The notes beneath the pieces were generated by a model, which did no database searches, was not told the DNA's origin, and worked only from the letters and a program-made list of their open reading frames with translations. A program made the position numbers and the translations under genes. Below are positions 12,561-25,030 of a stretch of 64,000 nt of DNA, one piece after another. Positions within the stretch are counted from its first letter, which is position 1. Each line of letters starts with the position of its first letter. Source of the DNA: Dendrobium chrysotoxum (taxonomy: Eukaryota > Streptophyta > Magnoliopsida > Asparagales > Orchidaceae); NCBI GenBank assembly GCA_019925795.1, contig CM034303.1, forward strand, positions 57,358,581 to 57,422,580. Reading direction: 5' to 3'.

Positions 12561-12897
12561 TGATAGGAAGAGCGAATAGAAAAGGAGGAAGAAGAAAGGG
12601 AAAAAGAGAGGAAGAGGAAGAGGAGAAAACCAGTAGAAAGAGAAGAAGAAGAAGAAGGGGAGAAAGGAAAAGAGAAGAAGAAGAATAAAAAGAAGAAGAG
12701 AAAGAGGAAGGAAAAGAGGAAGAACAATAGGAAGAGGAATGGAAGAAAATCAGTAGAAAGAGAAGAAGAAGAAGAAGGGGAGAAAGAAAAAGAGAAGAAA
12801 AGGAAGAAGAGAAAAGGAAGAAAAGGAAGGAAAGGAGAGGAATATGAAAAGGAAGGCGAGAAAATCTATAGAAAGAGAACAAGAAGAAAGAGCACTG
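12561..12897. repeat. GAA/GGA-rich purine tract (unit 3)
   Basis: Same purine tract as in units 1 and 2, matching unit 2 in repeat length. Confidence 0.9.
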
Positions 12898-14372
12898 GGG
12901 GTTACCTATGGAGAATTGACTGAAGGGATCTTGACTTAATAAGTCACATGCAAGTCTCCACCTCTGCCTCTCTAGTTCGGCCAAATGAGAAGCTCGCCCA
13001 ACCGTCACCTGCCGCCCTCCCTCTAGCTTTTTTTTTTCTCTCTGGATGCACGAGCCCTGGAAGAAGAACACTATGCTCCCCTCTCATGTTCGCTCAACCC
13101 CTAGATGCACACGAACATAGGCGAATGGAAGAGCATCTCTCGCTTTTCTCTCTCGACTTTCTCTATACCTGAAATGACTGCTGCTCCATGTTGCTACAGC
13201 CACTTGAATCTGAAGGAAAGGACCCTTAGCCAACTATTGTTACAATTTGAACTGTTGGATCCAATTTCTTGATTTGGGGAAGGATTCAAATTGGTTAAAA
13301 AGTTAATTGGATTTTAATTTAACTCAGATTTAATTAATTGGGTTGTAATTGAGCCCGAATTGAACCCGAATTGAATCACGATTTGGATCGATTTGAGTCT
13401 GATTCAATTCGATCGAGTCAATTTAATGAAATCGAACTTGAATTGAATTAATTTGATTGAGCTTAATTAGGTTGGATTTGTGTTCAAATTGAGTCAATTT
13501 GATGATATTGAACCCGAATCTACGATGATTTGAGTCAAATCAGGATCGACGGGGTTTGATTAGGTTGATCGAGCACGATCCAGCATGATTAGAGGAAAAT
13601 AAGTATGTTGAAGAGGATATGTGTGAAAAATGAGGTCAACATTGCTAACATACAAAACTCAAACGGCTCTCTCACCCAATCTTTATGGGAATATGCAAAA
13701 TTGTTGAAATTGTTATCCAGTGGATTACTCAAAATTTGCATTTCAAATGATACTGTAGCTAATGTATAAACATGTTTTGTTCTTTAACTCATTCCTTAGT
13801 AGTCGAATTTGATAAAGCCTGAAATTGTAAAGCATAATAGCTTTTCCAAATGACTATTTTACAGTTTCTTTATTTTTCAAAACAATTTAAATGGCCAGTT
13901 AACTTTCCTAATATTCTCATTTCAGCTAAAACCAATTTCTATGATTTTCAATAGTTATAATATTGTAGAATGCACTATGATGGATTGGCAAAAACTAATT
14001 CCTCTACACAAAAGCCAAAGTTGTGATTTTTTTTTCTCTAAGAGTAGCTCTTGATTGCAAAAAATTGTTTCCTTGTTAAAAAGTTTTGGGAGTAAAGTGA
14101 GCAAGATTTCAATACACAGAAGCTAAGTCCTATAAGGTGGTCTTCTCATTGATTTATGCATTTGTAAAAGCATGAAAACAAAGAGCTTCAAGATTATTTT
14201 TCTTACTCATTTTAAAACCATTTCTTCTTTCCAAGAAGTGTCTATGTAACAATTCCAGCTGATTGAACAAACTGCAAAGTCCTGAAATATATTGAAAGAA
14301 GAACCACAAAATTCAAGAGCAATTATGATATAGATGATAGAGTCGATAATTGCTAATTTGGAAGATATATTC

Positions 14373-14679
14373 TACAATGGAAGCCATGTGACTTGAAGAG
14401 GAATAGAGCACAAGGAAAATAGAAAACTAGGAACCAAAGGTTTTTGTAACCTGTAAAGTAGTGATAATATTCGATATGCCTTTGTTGAGCACAATTTCCT
14501 ATTTATATCCCTTAGAAAGCTATATTACTAAAAATAGAAAAGCAAGAAATATGATAATGACTGTACTATATTCCCTTAGTTAGTTATAGCAGTAGGAAAT
14601 GTAGGTAGTGGACGTGTAAATAGATCATGGGAGAAGTGAGTGTGTTTGTGGAACTAGTATAGTAATGTGATTCTAATCA
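14373..14679 (-). repeat. 3' LTR
   Basis: 307 bp. On the minus strand it starts TGATTAG and ends TTCCATTGTA, where the terminal CA has become TA. It aligns with 18471-18779 over its full length with scattered substitutions, suggesting an old insertion. Confidence 0.85.
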
Positions 14680-14689
14680 GCTCCCCCCG

Positions 14690-14727
<38 letters not shown>

Positions 14728-14738
14728 ACCCCACTTTA
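14680..14738 (-). other. Expanded polypurine tract
   Basis: On the minus strand GTGGGGTGGGG is followed by a long poly-G run and AGC just before the LTR. This is where the plus-strand primer of an LTR element lies. The run is 15, 12 and about 38 bases in the three tandem copies. Confidence 0.75.
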
Positions 14739-14739
14739 G

Positions 14740-15035
14740 AGAAGTCCACACTCGGTGAAGTCAGTTCAGTAACTGCTTCATCTAATGCAAAGTAAGAAAA
14801 AATGTCTTCAATGTTGAAGGTGGCGGATGTGATAATATGTGGCGGTAATTCAACAATGTAGGCATTGTCAGTAATGCGTTGTGTGATTATAATTGGACTA
14901 ATTTTTTGAGGACTGAGCTTCAAGTATGTTCCAGGAGGAAATCATTCTCTTCTTAATCTGACCATAACCAGTTCCCCAAACTGGAATATGCTTTAGCGGT
15001 CGTGCAGATTAGCATTTTGCTTATAGGATTCATTT
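14740..15035 (-). pseudogene. Gypsy integrase C-terminal region
   Basis: Same C-terminal integrase/chromodomain-like material as in units 1 and 2. A one-base deletion near 15049 (TTTTTATG against TTTTTTATG in the other copies) breaks the 70-codon frame that units 1 and 2 retain. Confidence 0.7.
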
Positions 15036-15400
15036 GACAGCTCTAATTTTTATGAACATCTTCAAGCATTAGTTTAAAATTTTCAGCTAACTTACCTGCA
15101 GTAGCATTGTGGCATTTTGGAATGATGGCTAAGTCCGCCATGTGGTTCAACAACTTGGTGTAAACTATGCTGAATGGGCACATCCCTATCAACCTGTTGG
15201 GCATTGAGTTGTAGGAGAATTCAGCTTGGCTTAAGACTTCATCCCATTATTTTGGGTTATCTTGAACAAAGCATCGAAGCATTTTATCGAGTTCTATTGA
15301 CCACCTCTGTTTGCCTGTCAGTTTGAGGGTGATATACTAAGCTGAGTTTGATTCTATTTTATGTTGCTTCCGAAGCTCTCGCCAAAAGTGGATGATGAGC

Positions 15401-15646
15401 TCACATCACGGTTGGACATGAGCTACCGGGAAGTCCATGTAATCTAACGATCTCATGGAAGAACAACCGGGCTACTCCAAGAGCATCACACATTTTCTCG
15501 CAAGCTATAAAATGGGAAATTTTTGAGAATCTATCAACCACAACAATGATTGAGTTGGCACCTTTCTTTATGCGAGGTAGCCCCAATATGAAGTTCATGC
15601 TCAAGTCTTCCCAAATAGAGATAGGGACTTGTAGGGGTGTATACAA
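15401..15646 (-). pseudogene. Gypsy integrase core fragment
   Basis: The 81-codon frame contains ISIWEDLSMNFILGLP and IIVVVDRFSKISHFIAC, the start of the integrase catalytic core, with the first catalytic Asp position changed to Asn (SMNF for the usual SMDF). It continues to FHEIVRLHGLP, after which the frame is lost. Zinc-finger-like residues precede it but are interrupted by stops near 15660-15710. Confidence 0.85.
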
Positions 15647-15736
15647 TGCAGCATTCTGTTTAACACCTTTGTAAACTTAACATACTTGACATCTTTAAAC
15701 ATAATAGGAGACATCCTGCCTTAAATGAGGCCAGTC

Positions 15737-16141
15737 TTAGACGACAATCACCTTGCAAGGATCCATACTAATGCCATGCGCATAAATGATAAAGCCTAAG
15801 AAGTGTATTGTTGGCATTACAAATTCGCATATGGATTTATTTAAATATAACTTATGCTCTTGCAATATTTCAAAGACTTCAGTTAAGTGTTTCCAATGGG
15901 CTTCTCGTGACAAACTAAATACCAAAATATCATCAAAATAAGCCACACATCACTTACCAAGTAAAGGTTTTAGAATTTTATTCACCAAGCACATAAATGT
16001 GGAAGGGGTGTTACACAAACCAAACGGCCTTGCCTTCCACTCATATAGACCATCATGGGTCTTGAAAGCAGTCTTCCACTCGTCGCTCGTTCGAATCCAT
16101 ATTTGGTGGTAATTGCTTTGCAAGTCTAACTCGGTAAACAT
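15737..16141 (-). pseudogene. Gypsy reverse transcriptase fragment
   Basis: Two frames make up the RT palm. 15950-16141 has FTELDLQSNYHQIWI and ARPFGLCNTPSTF. 15737-15946 has the YFDDILVFS active-site box and HFLGFIIYAHGI. A stop separates them. The sequence passes from MDPCKV straight toward integrase, so RNase H and the connection region are deleted. Confidence 0.88.
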
Positions 16142-16356
16142 AGTGGCACCTATTTAGTGATCCAACATATCTTCAGCCTAAGTATGGGAATCATTATATA
16201 ATTGTGATCTTATTGATAGCTTGGTTATCAGTGCATATTCGCCATGAACTATCTTTCTTCGATACTAATAAGGTAGGCACTGCGCATGGGCTTAGACTTG
16301 GTTGGAGCATTTATTTTTGTATCAGACCATCCATAATTTTCTGCATAGCCTTGTGT

Positions 16357-17058
16357 TCAGCTAGACTTATCTTGTAAATTAATATGGTGTTGTATAGACC
16401 ACAGAGGTGGGAGCTGGCTTGGGAGATATTTAGGAGCTACATCTTCAAAATATGCCAGTAGTTGACGTATTTTCATAGGGTAGGGAGATGAGCTAATCAC
16501 AGAGTTTTCTTCAGCTAAAAATACAGCCAATAAGGTTTTAGTTTCATGCCTAGAATGAACAAGTAAGTTTTCAAAAACAATATTTTTAGTGGGACTCTCC
16601 TTATTTTTCGGTAGGTATGCAGTTTGGGAATTGGGGAGTATACATATCTTACAACTCTTCCATTCAAATGAGTACAAATTTGTACGCCCATCAGATAGAT
16701 CACCCATATTGAACTGCCATGGGCATCCAAAGATGAGATGATAGACATCCATATCTATCATGTCATACAGAACATCACAAGTATAATGTTTCCCAATTGA
16801 GAAATTTACCCTGCACATATCTGATACAAGAATTTCAATGCCTCTCTTCACCCAACTAATCTTGTAAGGATTAGATTTTTTTGTGGTCTTCAAATGCAGT
16901 GGACTAACAACAAACCTCGAGATGATATTCTTAGTGCAACTATTATTGATTAGGAGATCACACACTTTATCATTGATTGTGCACTTGGTCCTGAAAATGG
17001 CATTCATTTTGAAGTAGTGGTCTGACATAGAACCAATAACATCTTCTCCAAAATACAT
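16357..17058 (-). pseudogene. Gypsy protease region
   Basis: A 233-codon frame containing CDLLINNSCTKNIISRFVV, the retropepsin-like segment that normally reads D-(N/S)-G-S/C. Here the catalytic Asp position reads Asn, so the protease would be inactive. It is followed by VYHLIFGCPWQF, matching the conserved D-x-x-L-G-R-P-W-Q segment downstream. It begins and ends at frame disruptions. Confidence 0.75.
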
Positions 17059-17149
17059 ACTTTTGGCCCTCCTTCATCCCCTTCAACTTCCTCATGTTCA
17101 TCTTCGAGACCTCCTTCGATTGTAGCATGATTGGGTTTAGATTCGCCTT

Positions 17150-18300
17150 CTAGGATATGTATTTATTGGCGATTTGGGTACTCAATAGATTTGTGGCTTG
17201 GTTGGAAACATCAGAAGCACTTTAGAGTATTCAGCCTAGTATAAGGGTTGCCTTTAATTGGAGCCTTCAACTTGCTTGTGGATTTGTTTATAGTAACTTG
17301 TGGAGCCATTCCGGTAGTGGCATTGCTCTTATTGATTGGTTTGTCACTTATGTTGGTGTGAATTTTGCTATCAGGTATGGAGAAATCTTAGAAGTGTCGC
17401 CTGCATGTAAATGCATGGGGTGGTTGATTCAGCTGCATCTCAGCTTTTAAAGCATAATTTATAGCCTGTGACATATGTTACAATCTGATTATTAGACTCG
17501 TTGAGATTATTATGAGTACTGAGATGGTAGAATTCCTCGATATAATCACTAATACTTTTATTGCATGTAAATGCATGGGGTGGTTGATTCAGCTGCATCT
17601 CAGCTTTTAAGGCATAATTTATAGCCTGTGACATATGTTACAATCTGATTATTAGACTCGTTGAGATTATTATGAGTACTGAGATGGTAGAATTCCTCGG
17701 TATAATCACTAATACTTTTATTGCCATGGTTACAAAGTTTGTATTGCATATACAATAATTGTTCGAAATTAGTGGGCAAGAAGTGACTATGAAGCAATTA
17801 CTTCATTCGCACCCAATTTTGAATAGATTATTTACCTTCTCTATACCTTGTTTGAAGAATTTGTTGCCGCTAAATGCTTGCTCCACCCTTTAGTTTGCAA
17901 TCTACATACTTTACCTGTTTGTCAGCTGAGATATCTATATACTCAAAGAATGTTTTGAAAGACTATTCCAAATTAAGGTAATCTTTGATATGTAATTGTC
18001 CTTCAAAGAACTGTATATCCATTTTTACATGAAATTCCCCTTGTGGTCTATACGGTACTCCAAACCTACGTGGCCTCGCAAAGGGAATTTCCTCTTAGGT
18101 CGAATCCGACATATCTCCCTATTGTTGGAAATTAGCTTCCATATTTGAGGCTATGATCTCAGGTCAATCTATGGGCGTCTCTGGATGCAGAAGACCTCCA
18201 TTCTATCCTCTATGAGGATCCAATCTGCAGTCTAGTAATGCATCTCGAGTCACCGTCTATGTATTTTCGGCGCCTACCTTGATGCTTTGACGTTCTAAAC
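17150..18300 (-). pseudogene. Gypsy gag remnants
   Basis: Frames at 17600-17797 and 17440-17634 carry YTEEFYHLSTHNNLNESNNQ, typical of retrotransposon gag. Further along the minus strand, near 17190, is a broken zinc knuckle (C-F-stop-C-F-Q-P-S-H) with a stop inside it and the last Cys replaced by Tyr. All of gag is degraded. Confidence 0.7.
17403..17722. repeat. 160 bp tandem duplication inside gag
   Basis: 17403-17562 and 17563-17722 are almost identical direct copies, both starting GCATGTAAATGCATGGGG and differing at only a few bases. The duplication is confined to the dead gag region and is recent compared with the decay of the element. Confidence 0.92.
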
Positions 18301-18455
18301 ACATATCTATGGAGAATTGACGAAAGACAGCTTTGAGCTACTCCAGTTATTCGAGTATTCTAGATTGTACCATCCACATTGCGTTATCGCCCTGATCATC
18401 GTCAAAAGCGTTGTGCATGCTACTCTCCGCCATATCAACAACACCTACCAACCAA

Positions 18456-18467
18456 GCTCTGATACTA
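18456..18467 (-). other. tRNA-Met primer binding site
   Basis: Minus strand TAGTATCAGAGC matches the initiator tRNA-Met primer site TGGTATCAGAGC except at one base, three bases inside the 5' LTR. It fixes the element's orientation and LTR edge. Confidence 0.8.
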
Positions 18468-18470
18468 GTT

Positions 18471-18779
18471 TGTCGTGGAAGCCATGTGAATTAAAGAGGA
18501 ATAGAGCACAAGGAAAATAGAAAATAGAGAACCAACATTTTTTGTAACCGGCAAAGTAGTAATAATATTCAGTATGCCTTTACTGAGCAAAGGTTTTGAT
18601 CTATATCCCTTAGAAAGCTATATTACTAAAAACAGAAAAGTAAGAAAAGATGGTAATGACTATACTATAGTCCCTTAGTTAGTTATAGCAGCATGAAACA
18701 TAGGTATTGAAGGTGTAAAAAGGCCATGGGAGAAGTTAGTGTGTTTGTGGAACTAGTATAGTAATGTGACTCCACCTCA
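18471..18779 (-). repeat. 5' LTR
   Basis: 309 bp. On the minus strand it starts TGAGGTGGAG and ends CCACGACA. It lies between the target duplication TATTC (18780-18784) and the primer site. Confidence 0.85.
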
Positions 18780-18784
18780 TATTC

Positions 18785-20289
18785 CTCATCAAGGAAACAT
18801 GAGTACCATTTCTTCAAGCAAAATAGAACCCTATAGTTTCAAGTACATCTACAGCAAATTGAAAATAAAAAAAATTAATTATGCTCCCATACCTCCCGTA
18901 GGGTATATGGCTCACCATCCACTATACTTTGCCAACTCATGGTTGGTAACTAACTAGCAAATAAAAGTATTTTGCAAAAGAAGAAGAAGAAGAAGAAGAA
19001 GAAGAAAATGTAATACTATAAAATAACAAATTTAGTGGGGAAGGGTCCAGTCTTCGTAGAGTTGGTGGGTGCTCTCCTCAGTTCAACTTAAGCTGACAAT
19101 GTGGTTGTGACAATCCTCCTCCACTTTAAAAGAACTTGGCTCCAAGTTCAATTTAGTTACAGTAGGTTCATCTGGGGCCAATATTCATAGATGATATAAA
19201 ATTGATTGTCTTAGATATTTTAAAGTGATCAATGAGGTTGATAAATTAAGCATTATCATTGATCTTCTTTTGCATCGAGAATGGTCCTATCTTCTAAGCC
19301 TACAATTTATGATATATTCCCAAGAAATAATGATGTTTGTTTGGATGGACCATGATCATGTCACATTCTTTGAAAATTTTCTAGTGATGGTGGAAATTGG
19401 CTACGATATTGTACTTTTTATTGTCTTATTCTAAATGATGCTTCGCTTCATGGTGCATTTGCCTACTGTGCTTGCCTAGCTGCTCAATGTACATTTACCT
19501 AATGTGCTCTCCTAGCTGCATTTGGCTAATGTGCTTGCCCAACTACCAGCAGAATTTGCAATTCTTATAAGTAGGTGCAATAACTAAAAGATTAACCATG
19601 AAATAAGGGGCTTTTGTATAACCTATAGAGAAAGGAGTATGCCTCCTAGATTGATTAATCATAATGCTAATGCAAATTTTGCCAACACGATACACTGATC
19701 CTAAAATTTTGGCTTTTCATTTGCAATGTTGTGAATGATAGACCTAATAGTTTGATTGCTAACCAATATATTGTTGTTGATTTGCGATGATATATGCTGC
19801 TAAGTGATAAGATAGTGTGACTTTCTTACATAACACATCAAAAGTAGGATCATTATTCATGTAAACTATGTTGATAGTAAAATGGAGATGACATATTTCT
19901 CAATGGACTATATGAAAACTCAAACTCCTCAATTGGTTATTTCTTCTATATTTGGGCATTTCTATGCATGGTTCTTATTTCTTTCACTAATACAAGTACT
20001 CATAATGATGGTTGTTGTTAAAATAGTACCATTAGTTAACCACAAGATTGGATCCACTAATTAATTATGCACCACCATTACTTCCTTCTTATTAGCTCAA
20101 GAAGAAATCAAGTTAAGCAGAGTTTTTGATTTGGCAAGGATACATCACTAAAAAGTTCATTTAATAAAGTACAAATATTGGTACAAGTATTTGAATTGAA
20201 AATTTTTAGAATCAACTTTAGGATTATTTGAATTGTACTTTCAAGTTGAAGAATGATCACATGCTATATGGAGGCATTGGATGAATAGC
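18785..20289. other. No gene recognised
   Basis: AT-rich DNA with a (GAA)n run at about 18979-19007. Short open frames (for example 19225-19434 and 19882-20064) have no recognisable domain. A local GTGCTTGCC / GTGCTCTCC repetition occurs at 19470-19550. Confidence 0.5.
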
Positions 20290-20975
20290 AGATAATTGTC
20301 ATATTGAGAGAGAGAAAGATCCATGGCACAAATGATATGATGCGCTATATGAAGTGGCCACATGACTTATTTTTAGTGAATGGAGAAAAATATGCCAATT
20401 ATAATGCATAAATAATGAAAATATGATATTTAGGAATGACATAAATTATGAAAGGTAGGATATTTTGAAATATACGGAATAAATTTGGTATGGGTAAGAA
20501 AACATTTTACAGAGCTCAACTGGTTTACAATCTTATCTGATATTTGTGAATGCTCTGACGTGGACACGATAAGTGTTGAAATGTGAGTGACCACATAGAT
20601 CAATCAGAAGTTCTCCAATTCAACTGGCTAGTGAACAGACTAAGGTGGTATCCCTTATATCTCAGTCAATCTACGAATTAGTGTTGGATAGATCTATCTT
20701 GGATTTAGCTTTCAATCTGACCAGTAGTATTGGCAAGCCAATCAAACAAATTTTTAGAATGATGACAATGTGAACAACTCGAACAAGACACATGAATTGA
20801 GTGTTACAAATATAATTATGATGACCCTTGCTTTGCATATTATTCTTTAATATTATAATTAAGCGAGAATCTATGTGCATTCATTATTTGATAGTAATAA
20901 ATATTGTGTGGTGCAATCTAATTATTTGATAAATGTTTTATGCATGTTAATCACGTCACAACAATCATCAAGATA
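20290..20975. repeat. Diverged dispersed repeat, copy B
   Basis: Second copy of the segment at 31-900, colinear and in the same orientation. Weaker similarity may continue to about 21230. This copy also begins next to a GA-rich run (GAGAGAGAGA near 20305). Confidence 0.6.
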
Positions 20976-21239
20976 ATTTTTTTACATTTTGATAAAAATT
21001 CAGAACCTTTTTAAATACTCTATTTCGTATTTTAATTTATATTGAATCTGGAACATCGTTTTTAGTCAAAATATAGCATTGGCATGCTATTTTATGATAA
21101 CTTCATGTTGAGTTATCACAAAAATGATATCCAAATCTCACTTTTTGCAGCCCTTTCAATTGCAATGCTGTTCGTTGTGTGATAGCTTCGTGCTAACTAC
21201 TAGTTACTCTTCCTCGGCAACTTGGATCATACAAAGATA

Positions 21240-23040
21240 CAAAACTAAATGGCTTATGAATGGGAAAGATGAGCTAGGATTTTAGTATGGTAAAATTAGA
21301 TCCAGGAAAAATTGTAACAATATCAAAGAAATCTCAACTCCTTTTGTGCCATTCTCTTCTCCTTAAGACATCTTTAAGGTCATTATAAAACATTTTCAAA
21401 AACTTTTTAATTCTCCCAGGCCGACACAAATCTCCATTCAAAGCATACCTACTAGGAGTATCATTCCCCCATACCTCTCTTCCTCGATGGTTGCTCTCGT
21501 GATTGATGATGAAATCAGACGTGGGTTCTAAAAATTCACGCCTCAACATCTTTGCAGACCCCTTTTTTTCTTTACTTTTTTTTGGTATCGGGTCACCGAG
21601 GAGAGTTTTAACAAGTAGGTCCGAGGTAAATTTTTAGAGATTTCACCCTCATTTTTGTGAGGACTTTATGATATGAGTTTAAGTTTCTTATAGGCGTAAG
21701 CCCCTGTAGTTAATTATCCCTCCCGATAATAAAAGAGAATTTTTTATTAAGGCCAGTCGTCAAATAGATACAAGGTATATGGTGTTTAGTGTATGACTTT
21801 AGTCATCGAAAGTTTAATATTTAAAATCAGAAATTTACCACATTGCACTTGAAGTGGATGGTGGGCAAATGATGATGAGCTCGATCAACATCCCATGGTT
21901 TCATCATCATGGGCCATCATGGTCCTTGGTCTACTTAATCAGAGGAGGTAGTCGACCCAACCTGAGAGAAGGATCCTTGTTGGCAGCCATAGGTTGCGCC
22001 ATCCAAAGAAACCTTATAAACTTGAGGCGAGTATTTGTCTAAGGAAACAAATTTGAATCCACCTTAGTTAATAGAGAGCTTTGTGCCCTGTCGATTATAT
22101 CCTATTGATTCATATCTCAAGAATTTGAAACCATTGGAGAACAAACGGGCTATGACCATAACCATAATACAATGGAGTCATTGGGCCAAGCCACTAGATT
22201 AGAGGGTCACGGTCATAATCGTTAACTACATGGAGGCGTCTAGCCAAACCACGAGTAATTTGTGGAGCCATTTGGCCAAACTATTGATTAGAGAACAAAT
22301 GTCATGTCCTTATTGGCAATAGATGAATTGAGAATGAGTCCTAATGATATTCTCCACTAGATATTAGCTCTTTGTGAGCTAAAGTAATTTTTAAATTTGT
22401 CCTCCATGACAAATTATTGAGGAGGGTGGATGGGTATTTTTCTTTAAGTATTTTGGTGATTAATTTCAATTTAAAATATTTTAGACTTTTAGTGACTTTT
22501 AAGTTTTGAATTTACATGTGAGTTTGGGGAGGCATTTTGAATGTTTTTGGTCTCCTTCGGTTGAGATTTTCTATCAACATGGCCTTCATCGGGGTTTTCA
22601 CGGGCGTTTTTATTTTGTTGATTGAATATTGTCGACTTTGTCTACTTATCGATAAAGGATCGGGCTAGTCATTGGCTTTATACCTTTATCAATAAATTAG
22701 TTATAGGCCTTGAAGGTCTAATATAAACATATTAAAATAAATTTATTGGTCGATGCCGTGACCGTATATTGTTTGATAATTCAAGCCATATTTACTCATA
22801 TCTACTATCATAGAAGGATTGGGCTCAAAGTTAAATTTATCATTTGGCCCGAACAACATCCTTATACATCACGTATGTACCTATAATATGCTCGTCGTGG
22901 ACCATGCTAGTGTATATTATTGCATGTATACATGTTGATATGCTTGCATGTGTACCTTGTATAGCAATGCATGTGTGAGAGTATTTTAAAATATTTGGCG
23001 CTGATCAGTTATGCGAATGATCAATATTTAGGTGTGCACA
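21240..23040. other. No gene recognised
   Basis: No frame longer than about 70 codons and no domain. The minus frame at 21334-21549 has an Arg-rich composition but no recognisable family. Nothing could be assigned. Confidence 0.45.
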
Positions 23041-23754
23041 TGCTGGTTATATGGGCTACTATGCCTTGTTACATGACTACTGTGCAGAATAGCGTCAAAT
23101 ACATTCTTCTTTGGTGAATCTGATGGTGTGGCATCACGCTATGACTTTTCTATTGCTTTATACAGGTAGATTGCCATGCACTACTTATTTCTTTATGTAG
23201 GTTGATTGTCATGCACTAACGAATCTCTTGCTATAACTTGTAGGAGCTTACTGTGGTTGTAGTATTTTGGCATTTCGCTCATAGACAGCATGTAGTGTGT
23301 ATAGTGGATCTTCAAGAAGGATTCATTGGTGTTTGCATTTGTTGCATATCTTACGTCCCTACATGCAGATGACATATTGAATGTGTGACAGGCCTTCTAT
23401 AACAGCTCAAAGATACCTATATTTATTGGATATCATCCAACTTTACTTGCAAGAAGGTGGTGTATTCGCCTAATGTTGAATAATGGTTGGCTGCAAGGAT
23501 GTCGTAGCATCAAATGCTTATCTTTTGCTATCATCTATGTGTACACTGTTGTCTGCACCTTGGATCTCCCACTACTACCCATAAGAAACCCGCATTCGCA
23601 CATGACAAGCTTCCTACAGTTTCATGTACATGGCATCATGGGTGCATATTTGCATTCATAGAGGACCCATTATTCTTGCAATATGTCTATTGTTGCTGGT
23701 TACAAGGGCTACTATGCCTTCTTACATGACTACTGTGCATACTAGCATCAAATT
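23041..23754. repeat. Pair of 60 bp direct repeats 654 bp apart
   Basis: 23041-23100 and 23694-23754 share TGCTGGTTA, GGGCTACTATGCCTT and TTACATGACTACTGTGCA with a few mismatches. The DNA between and after (to about 24100) has several weaker echoes such as CATGTGTAC and TACACTG. Probably an old duplicated repeat; no coding content. Confidence 0.65.
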
Positions 23755-24515
23755 TCAACTTTGTTGTTTGTAAGGTTGAATATATTTACTTGTGTTTTGA
23801 TGCTAACCATAGAGTGTTGTTATATTCATTACACCTTGATTTTACATTCATAGGCGACTTTTCTGGTCACACGTATGTTAATCAGTGTTGGTCGTAGAAT
23901 ACTGCAATATTCACTTCCTTCTAATAATCATCACTTGCATTTATGACGAACTACTTGTATACACTTCAAGTTTCATTATATGTATTGAGTTGTCATATAT
24001 ATTATATGTCTAACTTTTCCTCTTGTAGGGGATACTTGCCACAGTATTATTGTAGGCAGTATAAACAATTATTGTAGGCTTCTATATTCACCATGCTCAT
24101 TGTAGTGACGTTGTTAGATCTCCAAAATTTTCTCATATACTTGTATTAATTTGCACATACTTGTTAGTCAATGTTGATCATTGCTTGCAAGTAAATTACA
24201 TTTAGATGTTTGTTGGTCATTCATTAATGTTTGTTTAAATATTTTAAATCACTACTTAGGATTTTACATTATTTTATTTTATTGTGTATTTATTGCATTG
24301 AAGTTCGGTTCCCTGATGTCCTCTTTCAAATTTGTAAGTCTCCTGTTAATTGTTTAAGTTAAGGTCCTCTGTCATTAAAAAATTCAGCCTCTAGGCATCT
24401 CCCCTATTTAGAAAAAAATTGGGAAGTTGGGCCATCCCACCACACTACAAAAGCATGTATGGTAGGTGTTGGGTGGCATCGCAGCCATAGTCTATAATCC
24501 CACCACACTATAAGA
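23755..24515. other. No gene recognised
   Basis: AT-rich, no gene or mobile-element terminus found. CCACCACACTA occurs at about 24437 and again at about 24500, just before the tandem repeat. Confidence 0.45.
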
Positions 24516-24641
24516 GCGTGTTTGGGTCATGAAGGTACATGTTTAGAAATACACAATTTCTTTTCTCGCAAGCATTGAGCGTGTTTGGGTCTTGAAGGTA
24601 CATGTTTAGAAATACACAATTGCTTTTCTCGGAGGCATTTA
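24516..24641. repeat. 63 bp tandem duplication
   Basis: 24516-24578 and 24579-24641 both begin GCGTGTTTGGGTC and contain GAAGGTACATGTTTAGAAAT, with a handful of differences. Confidence 0.9.
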
Positions 24642-24943
24642 GGCGTGTACAGGTACTTAGAGTGTCCCTGCCATGCTACGAGAGTGTGTAAAGGCCTACC
24701 CGCCTTACCACAAGCATCGCATCGAGCTCCCTCCTACCATGCTATAAGAGCACGTATAGAGGGTCCTCTAGCATGCCGCGAATGCTTAATGCGATATTTA
24801 AGTTTAAAACATTATACCTTCACGATATGACAATGGCGATGACAACGGTGATGACAACAAAATTGCGGAGAATGCACAAAAGTCTTTTCCATTTTTTTCC
24901 TCTCTTTTTTTATTCATCATTTCTCATTATTATTTTACAACAC

Positions 24944-24973
24944 ATACATATATATATACATATATACATTTTT

Positions 24974-25026
<53 letters not shown>
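24944..25026. repeat. (TA)n / (CA)n compound microsatellite
   Basis: Alternating TA and CA dinucleotides, about 80 bp, ending in an uninterrupted TA run. The frame through it gives only Ile/Tyr/His repeats. Confidence 0.95.

Positions 25027-25030
<4 letters not shown>

Larger units (their letters stand above)
12156..15324. repeat. Tandem 3.1 kb unit, copy 3
   Basis: 3169 bp. Longer than the others because its poly-C tract is about 38 bases (14683-14727, one G interruption). Private substitutions include TCTAATGCAAAG near 14783 and ACCATAACCAG near 14964. At 15325 the sequence continues without a break into the rest of the gypsy element, so this copy keeps the original right-hand context. Confidence 0.95.
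14373..18779 (-). mobile_element. Degenerate Ty3/gypsy LTR retrotransposon
   Basis: A 4.4 kb element read on the minus strand: 5' LTR 18471-18779, primer site, gag remnants, protease, reverse transcriptase, integrase, polypurine tract, 3' LTR 14373-14679. TATTC on both sides (14368-14372 and 18780-18784) is the target duplication. The order protease-RT-integrase is that of Ty3/gypsy. It is much shorter than an autonomous gypsy element: the RNase H region between RT and integrase is missing, and every domain is broken by stops or frameshifts. It cannot be active. Its 3' third was later copied with flanking DNA into the tandem 3.1 kb units. Confidence 0.9.
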
